Positions 57,500 through 64,000 of a stretch of 64,000 nt of DNA are shown here, piece after piece (position 1 is the stretch's first letter; each line of letters begins with the position of its first letter). The position numbers and the translations under genes were made by a program. The stretch is from Hofstenia miamia (lineage: Eukaryota > Xenacoelomorpha > Acoela > Hofsteniidae). The notes under the pieces are model-generated. The model ran no database searches, was not told where the DNA came from, and was given only the letters and a program-made list of their open reading frames with translations. The stretch is taken from positions 14,209 through 78,208 of the forward strand of contig CABFPE010000354.1 in assembly GCA_900660155.1 (NCBI GenBank), written 5' to 3'.

Positions 57500-57860
57500 G
57501 GCAGCAAATGTCCTTCACCATCGACACCAAGGTCGAACACTTACACCAATTGAAATGAACCTTGCAATGGAGCTATGTCTCAGTGGCTTCCCACATGTTC
57601 TTACCTTTCTTGCACGCGAACCACCCTTAATGAAAAATCTCTTTGGGAACGAATAAGAAACGGTTTCAGCAACATCGTGATGGAAGTCGGGTGTCAGACT
57701 GGGTTTTCCGGAGGTTTTGGCGAAGTTCGCATGTTCCCTCCTAAGTGCAGTCTCCAGCTCAGCTGGGTTGGAATGTCAGTTTTCCACACTTGGTTTTACG
57801 CAAGGAAAGCTTAGACCTCAGCTTTAGTTGAGAAGACCATGAATATGGCATTTCTATACT
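57500..57860 (+). pseudogene. hAT transposase C-terminal remnant
   Basis: In one plus-strand frame RLGFPEVLAKFACSLLSAVS runs into SSAGLECQFSTLGFTQGKLR and then a stop. This matches the hAT dimerisation domain (P.L..LA..LL....SSA.LER.FS.LG.....LR). Upstream sequence (57505-57680) is also GC-rich and probably an eroded, frame-shifted part of the same transposase. Element ends were not located. Dead copy. Confidence 0.65.
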
Positions 57861-60638
57861 GACAACTGAATAAATAACGATTTGATTCTATATTTCTTCT
57901 GTTAATACATTGGATCTGATAGCAAATTTCTTCTGTTAACTTCAATTCTATTCTAATCTTACAATTTGAACTTGTAAAGTTAACTTATAATTGTTTTCTG
58001 AAGCATACTATAAGAAAATCGAAAAAACAACAAAAAAACAGTATAATACCGAAAAAACATGGTTCAAACGTTTTTTTGAAAAAACTGTTTAATATAACAA
58101 CCCTGATTTGCTAGCAACAAAGTTATTCCCATTAATATATTTAATGAATTGAAATAGTTCCAGATATTCTTTCTATTAATAAATGGTTAAATATTTTCCC
58201 CGTCTTCACATTCAACATATTTCATATCTTTGTAGAGGCAGTTTGGGTTTCAGGCCCCACCTCAATAATAATGCTGGGTGCCTCTCTGCACTTCACACAC
58301 TGGAAATGATGCCTGCCTTATCATTATCACACAACCCTGAAGAAAACTCTAACTCACATTTCTATTATTTTTAAAAGATGAGATAATCAAATGGATTTTG
58401 TGCCAATGTTATGGCATACGATAAGCAGATAAATACTGCCCCTGAAAAGCCTTGATTTTGATGAAGAAATTTTTTCAATCTGCGAGCAAGAATTTCTATG
58501 AGTTCTAAAGAATATTGATATTATGTTATAAATTATAACCTGTATTATAATTAAGTCAATTACTCAATATAAGACAGGTGTTTCATTTGCTCAATACTTC
58601 TACCAACTCAACTAATCTGTTGGACTGACATAATCGTTTATCTGCAAAAAAGCTAATGCTAGGCATTTTGGTATACATATAGTCGGTTTTTAAAAAGTTG
58701 AGACCACAATCATTTTGTAAAAACCTTAATTACAAGGTTCTGACTTGAAACGAGGCTTGGACGCAAATATATGTCGATGTGGATGTTGGAAATATAAAGG
58801 GCCTGAACTCAAAGAATTTAAAATGCTGTGATTGTGCTCTGAATATGTAAACCAGAGTGCATGTGTTTATTGAGTTAGGCATTCCTTAGAAAAGCAACCA
58901 TTTCGGTGGAGAGATTTCAATCTTAAAATCATGTACAATTAATGCAAAAAATTTCTTCCAAATTTACATGAAATTGTATATTCTAAAGAGCACGTTTATT
59001 TAACTAATCAGTGTTCTTTCGCCATTATTATATACTGTGAAAACATGCAAGCACACCAAATTATTTAGTAAAGTACTAGGAAAGTGTCCGTGCTATGCAC
59101 GGGGATTTCAATGGGCTGCATTAGATATTTAATAAATGAATAAACTTTAAACAAACCATATGTTGTGTTTTTAATATTTTAGGAACGAAATAAGTAATAA
59201 ATGTGATCATCATACATTGGTAAAATGATTTTTATTCACAATTTTAGCTTATGACACTTCTTAATTAACCATTTAATATTATAAGCGCATTCAAATCATG
59301 GTAACACCTAATGCAAAAAAGTGTATAGAATCACAACAAAATCGGGTTCATTACTGTAGGTGTATAGATTTTATGTTTTTGGATATATTATTATGCAACT
59401 AAAGTGCATTTTTGAAAGTCTCCTCTTATAATGAGATTGTTTTGGAAATGCTGGCGGCTGCTTATCAGCTAATCATGTTCGTGTCTATCCTCCATGAGCA
59501 CTTTCTCAGATAAAAGGAAGCAGTCTCTGTGAAACTGATAAACAGTCATTGAACACTGATTGCAAAACATGAAGAGTTGCCAATTACTGCTTACGTTAAG
59601 CCTTTTCACATAGAGCGTTCATTTGCGTTGCTCCCGTACTCGGATTTCACGGATGCATGAAGCACTAAAATTAAATACTAATACAAAATGGCAAACCTTT
59701 AGGCCTACTTGTAGATACGTATATATAACACTTTTCATATATTAGCATATGCATAAATTATGTAAAGAGAACACTAAAATTATCCATTAACTTATCTTCT
59801 TGTGAGTCGGATCCATTAGTAGAATATTTGGTCACAACACATTCGATCCCTGTGCCGAAAGTTGTGCTTTGATTCCAGAGTCGAAAAGGTAATTTTTAGT
59901 ACTGGTCCTGTTAGGTGCCGATAGTCGTCGTGACCGTTTTTAATTTTGGTATCTCAAATCAAGTTGAAATTCATTAACTGATAACCAAAAATATACAATG
60001 TAATTGATTATAACAAATTACAATTTGAAGATTAACACATGAAAATAACTAGTGAAATAATCATTAAGTGTGTTATTTTTTAGCAAATAGAATGCTTAAT
60101 GTATATTATGCATTGTGTAATATAGCCTACTAGGTGAGAAACATTTGGTCACGATCCCGTTCCATATCTGGTCCTGAAGCATTATTTCTTGTCACAGAAT
60201 CTGGTATTCCTAATGATGATACAGCTTTCTGGGATTAAGCAACGAAATTCGAAAGAATATAAAAATTAATGATTGTTTTCATAAATTGATATAGGTTTAT
60301 ATGGTATGCAACAATCAGTGTACATTTAGTGAGGAATTTAAGTGGTACACTATTTGTAGTTATAGACATTAGATTATCCTATGCAAATTACATGTGATTA
60401 TGGGCTTCTATACTGCATTAGCATAGTATACACTCAAAAAATCTCACTTCCATCAAAGTTAATTATGGACTCTTCAGAAATTCCTCTCATTCCTAAAAAT
60501 TATTTACAAAAATTGACAAAAAATATAGGGAAGTAAAATTATATGTCAATCTTCAAATTGTGAAAACAAACGAAACGTCAATAGAGTATAAAATGTAATG
60601 CACAAAGTTAGAAGTTTCAATACTACATTATGTATTAA
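57861..60638. other. Intergenic A+T-rich DNA
   Basis: A short 63-codon frame at 58183-58374 covers a moderately GC-rich patch with CAGGCCCCACCTCAATAATA, probably a repeat fragment. Around 59080-59110 CCGTGCTATGCACGGGG is a small perfect hairpin. No gene called. Confidence 0.4.
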
Positions 60639-61959
60639 CTAGAGCTGTGATGGTACAGGTTTACCCGCAGGTACCAGCTTTTACCAGGGCAAAGTTTTCA
60701 CCTGTACAGTTACAACTTTAATAATTCGGGAAAATTGTAAAATCTTATATCACATTTGTTGAGCTATTATGGAAGGTAAGTGTTAATAGGTACCCTTGCA
60801 TATAAATATGCAGTTACTGATAACAGCAATGACTAATAGAAAAAATCGTCGTAGATTGCATGGAAGTTGTGTGAAATTTTAAGGCTACTGGTCGAATTCC
60901 AAACGTAGATATATTATTTTCTTAATACAAGATGTCGATACCCGCTTTATTACATATTAACTTCTGTTAATAACAATTGGAGTAAGGTTTACGAACTATG
61001 CATGGAAAGAATGGAAGCGTTTTTTGTAAAATTCTGACCGTTTAGAATTGAAATCAATTGTTAAGCTTCTTACCTATTTTGATAAATCCTTAAAAGTGCT
61101 TGATATGAAGAAGCCACTAACATTGTCGCTTGTAATCTCTGTGTAAGATCGTCTAGCTCAATGGATGTCAACCGGGATCCATTTAACTTTACAGAGGGTG
61201 CACGCATAAAAAAATAACGAATTGAGAGTCCATGGTGACATTTTGTTGGTCCATAGGGCAATTCTAATTCAAAACGGTTTTCTTAAAAAAAATATAACAT
61301 AATCATTTACTAATAGTTTAATATTAACAATTCCTCTAATATTTAATTAGTGATTACTTTTGCGGGGTTTCCAGCTAAAAATTTAAGATTAAATTAGGGT
61401 TATGGATAAAAATGGCTTAGAACTTTTTTCTAGATAAAACCCTTTAGGAATTCTATTTAGTCTAAATCTTACTTTTCTATTTATTCCAAAATTTATGAAT
61501 ACCGATCATTTTTGGCATTATAATCAGCACAGATTTCCTCAATTGTCGATGCTTGCTTGCGGATATCATGCTATTGCTGCTACACACAGCAGGACTGAGC
61601 GAGCCTTTAGTGACACTAAAACACAATTACATGTAAACGAACAGCATTTTTACCAGAACAAGGCAGTGACTTATTAGTCATAAAAGGCATTTTGATGGAT
61701 TAATATTTTTCTATTTGCTTGCATTATTATATTTTGCATTACTGTTTTCATTGTTTTTATTTTGTTATAATTTGATTACTTTCTAAAAGACATGAGTAGT
61801 TTAATTCAGAGTATAACGGCCGAGTACGTGTAAGTCTTTTGTGGGTATGGTCGGGTACGGGACCCGTACTACAGGTAAAGCTTTTGCGGGTGCGGGTACA
61901 AAACATAGAAATGCGGCAGGGTAAGCGGGCTAGTAAAGTTTTAACCCGCAAAGCACTAG
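60639..61959 (+). mobile_element. hAT element remnant with recognisable ends
   Basis: The left end CTAGAGCTGTGATGG and, reverse-complemented, the right end CTAGTGCTTTGCGGG are similar. Both subterminal regions are GC-rich and full of GGTAC, GGGTA and CCCGC words (60660-60700 and 61810-61950), as is common in one group of hAT elements. A hAT dimerisation-domain remnant lies inside in the expected orientation near the 3' end. At 1.3 kb it is internally deleted. Flanking octamers do not match convincingly. Confidence 0.6.
61495..61677 (+). pseudogene. hAT transposase C-terminal (dimerisation domain) remnant
   Basis: Sixty codons: DHFWHYNQHRFPQLSMLACG, then YHAIAATHSRTERAFSDTKT, then a short tail. 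It matches the hAT C-terminal block 'FW..-...P.L..LA..YL.I.AT...SER.FS'. Only this last domain is preserved. Confidence 0.75.
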
Positions 61960-63539
61960 TGTTTGCGTAAATACATCTAATCTTCAAAGAACCACAATTA
62001 AATTTAGACTGCATTCTAGTTTTATCACTGGAATTTCTAAGTGGTTGTTATGAAGTATCTGCAAAAAAGGTCTTGAGTCGCTTCATTTACACTTTTATGA
62101 ATTTAAGAAATTTAAAATTGGAGCAAGATGATCGAATAAACAATTTGTATAAGAAGAGCCCATGCACAATATTTTCTTAGATAATTTGCAAGAGGTGAAA
62201 AATTCCACTCGCATACAATAATGTGGTATGTGTACATGTCGTTGGCTAAAAGTTAGGGCACAGTACTGAAATTTATTAATAAAGTACAATGAAAATTTGA
62301 TGAAAGTCCTCCCTAAGCAATTTAATGTTAACGGTTTTTGAAAGAACTTTCTTTATATAGTCCTCACACTTGCATAAGTTACGTATTAAAATGAGAGCGG
62401 AATCCGTGTGAACTAGAAGAGAGTTGAAGCAATATTTTGTATACTACTGGACATGGGAAGTTCAATTGCTTCAACTAACAAGTATGCTGACCATGCAATA
62501 TTTGACTCAAATTCTAGTAAAAAATTTTCGAAATATTTTAGGAATAACTCAGACCAAATGCTGTTTTTCTGATATATTTTTGTCGCGGTGTGTAAAGTGT
62601 AAGAAATACACTTTGCTATAATTTTATTTAAATTTTAAAGTTATGTTCTTATATCTCATAAATACATAATAGTGCCCAATTTACTGGACTATGAAATGCC
62701 AAAATTTTAGCCAGTGTGGAATAACCAATCTTTTCAGTAGATTGCAATAACTTTCTCAATATTATTTCACACATACTGAAAATACAGTATGGAAATATTG
62801 TTTGTAATTTTTTGCGTTTTATTCTTTAATTTATTCATACTATGAGGAAATCCGCACAATATAGAATGCTTAAGTTAAATATTCAAAGCTGAAATCGGAA
62901 AAGTATACAAAATGAGGATATAAGCAACATTAAACAGTTAAGTGCAATTGCTTAATAATCATTACAGTTTGGAAATAGTTCGCTTTAACATGCCATGATT
63001 TACTTCCAAACAGCTCACGGCCCAATTTACCACATCCTATACTATATAGCAATGTCTATATTTCTGCAAGATATTTGAATAATTGGTGTCTTGAACACAA
63101 AATGTGCTTCAACAAAAAATAGCAATGGATTGAGTTTGAAAATGCGAAATTTGCAAATGTACTACAATATGTTTAAGCACACTAGTTAACCATAAAGAGT
63201 TTGACGGCCTTATTAAAGGGAAAACCGTATTTCCACATATACAAAGAATTTTCTCCAAGCCTATTGGCAAATTTGAAATTATTGAGGCATGTGTAGGTCT
63301 TTTTCGGGGAACACACTTTAATGCAATGTCAAACATTTCTATTATAGCGTAATGCTGTGGCAGAGGTTGTTGAAAAGATTCCCAAGTTTTCTTTGAACAC
63401 TTCGAATTTTTGAAAAAGATTTAAATTCTCTCCATACCTAATATTCATGTGCTTATAAGGTTTTGAGCTCTTGGAAGCAACAATTAACTTTGACTGTTTC
63501 TAAATATGTGCAAAGATATTCCAAACCCATTGAGGTGGG
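61960..63539. other. Intergenic A+T-rich DNA
   Basis: No supported gene or repeat. Confidence 0.35.
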
Positions 63540-63660
63540 TCATGTGGAATGGCAGAGGTCGCTTCCCGAAAGCACCTGCGACTGAAGACTTCGCGCAACG
63601 GCGCTCCTCGATGGGACCGAGCCGAGTTGCGGATTAAGAAGAAAAAGAAAAAAGAGACTG
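63540..63660 (+). repeat. GC-rich fragment with purine-rich tail (possible LINE/SINE 3' end)
   Basis: A sharp GC-rich island (CGCGCAACGGCGCTCCTCG, then GGGACCGAGCCGAGTTGCGG) is followed by an AAGAAGAAAAAGAAAAAAGA tail. GC-rich sequence ending in a purine-rich tail suggests the 3' end of a retroposed element. No family recognised. Confidence 0.35.
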
Positions 63661-63769
63661 TCCACTATCATGTGGTGCTTTCGAATTGAACATAGCCTTA
63701 ATAGTTTTTGAGCTATAAGCGTTTAAAAAATTTTTATAGGAACATGAAATTTTTTGCATAAATGTTTGA

Positions 63770-63880
63770 GCTGTTTAAGGTTAAGGTTCTTGGAATTCAC
63801 ATCAGTAAAGATTTTACTTGGAATAATCTCATTTCAAACAATGTTACACACGCGTTGAAAACGTTTTGATTTCGCTCAAA
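63770..63880 (+). mobile_element. LINE reverse-transcriptase fragment (jockey/CR1-like)
   Basis: The frame reads FKVKVLGIHISKDFTWNN, then LISNNVTHALKTF and a stop, matching the 'K-LGV-IS-DL-WN-H....KA' block near the end of LINE reverse transcriptases. A very short, dead piece. Confidence 0.6.
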
Positions 63881-64000
63881 AGTAAGACGAATATATTAGC
63901 AAGTGTTCAAAAAATTTACTAAATCCATTTAAAGGTTGATGATAATCATGGCCCACGTAGGCCATGTGATAGTTAGTATTTACATACTTATGTACATTAT

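Noticed and set aside
1-64000. CRISPR arrays, bacterial operons, ribosome-binding sites, rRNA genes
   Set aside because: No regularly spaced direct repeats of CRISPR type, no rRNA-like sequence, and all supported genes are eukaryotic with introns.

Overview
The window is A+T-rich, intron-bearing animal DNA in which genes are sparse and transposon remains are dense. Tc1-like and hAT-like DNA transposons, LINE fragments and a Polinton sit beside genes with GT-AG introns, so this is an invertebrate metazoan nuclear scaffold. The phylum cannot be fixed from the sequence. A 1-base N at 22354 and a 1000-base N run at 39560-40559 mark assembly joins.

Four host protein genes can be supported. (1) 4005-5105 (-) is an intronless APMAP/strictosidine-synthase-like membrane protein. 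(2) 19539-21304 (+) and (3) 32302-34784 (+) are tandem sigma-class glutathione S-transferase paralogs, each with two coding exons and the same intron position. (4) 52963-56081 (-) is a four-exon class A-like GPCR of 295 residues. I assembled it by hand from exons that individually look like noise. It keeps the TM2 Asp, the TM3/ECL2 cysteines, an ERF motif and the TM4 Trp, but it has CPTP in place of CWxP and NSYLF in place of NPxxY. One of its introns is only 45 nt.

Both GST genes are preceded, 1.5-2.3 kb upstream, by a conserved 60-nt block ending in a consensus splice donor (AAAG|GTAAC). Each start codon lies one base after a TTTAG acceptor. This suggests a shared non-coding first exon, with spliced-leader trans-splicing as the alternative. 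The APMAP-like gene also has an acceptor-like CAG just before its likely ATG.

Layout. 0-3.4 kb: Tc1-like copy and a reverse-transcriptase fossil. 4-5.1 kb: APMAP-like gene. 6.5-17.6 kb: dispersed repeats, LINE fragments, non-autonomous elements and a Tc1 remnant. 17.9-21.3 kb: GST 1. 21.4-23.3 kb: a 944-bp duplication around a single N, probably an unmerged contig overlap. 24.1-29 kb: hAT-type element with an 8-bp target duplication, a second Tc1-like copy, and unresolved exon-like segments. 29.97-34.8 kb: GST 2, with a small hAT-type element in its putative 5' intron. 35.8-39.4 kb: hAT fragments and an inverted-repeat cluster. 40.56-45.9 kb: broken Polinton on the minus strand. 46-52.9 kb: mostly featureless A+T-rich DNA. 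53-56.1 kb: GPCR. 57.5-62 kb: two hAT transposase remnants, one inside recognisable hAT-like ends. 63.5-64 kb: GC-rich fragment and LINE fragment.

The host genes show no sign of acting together. The GST pair is a local duplication, and the other two genes are unrelated neighbours separated by transposon-rich DNA.
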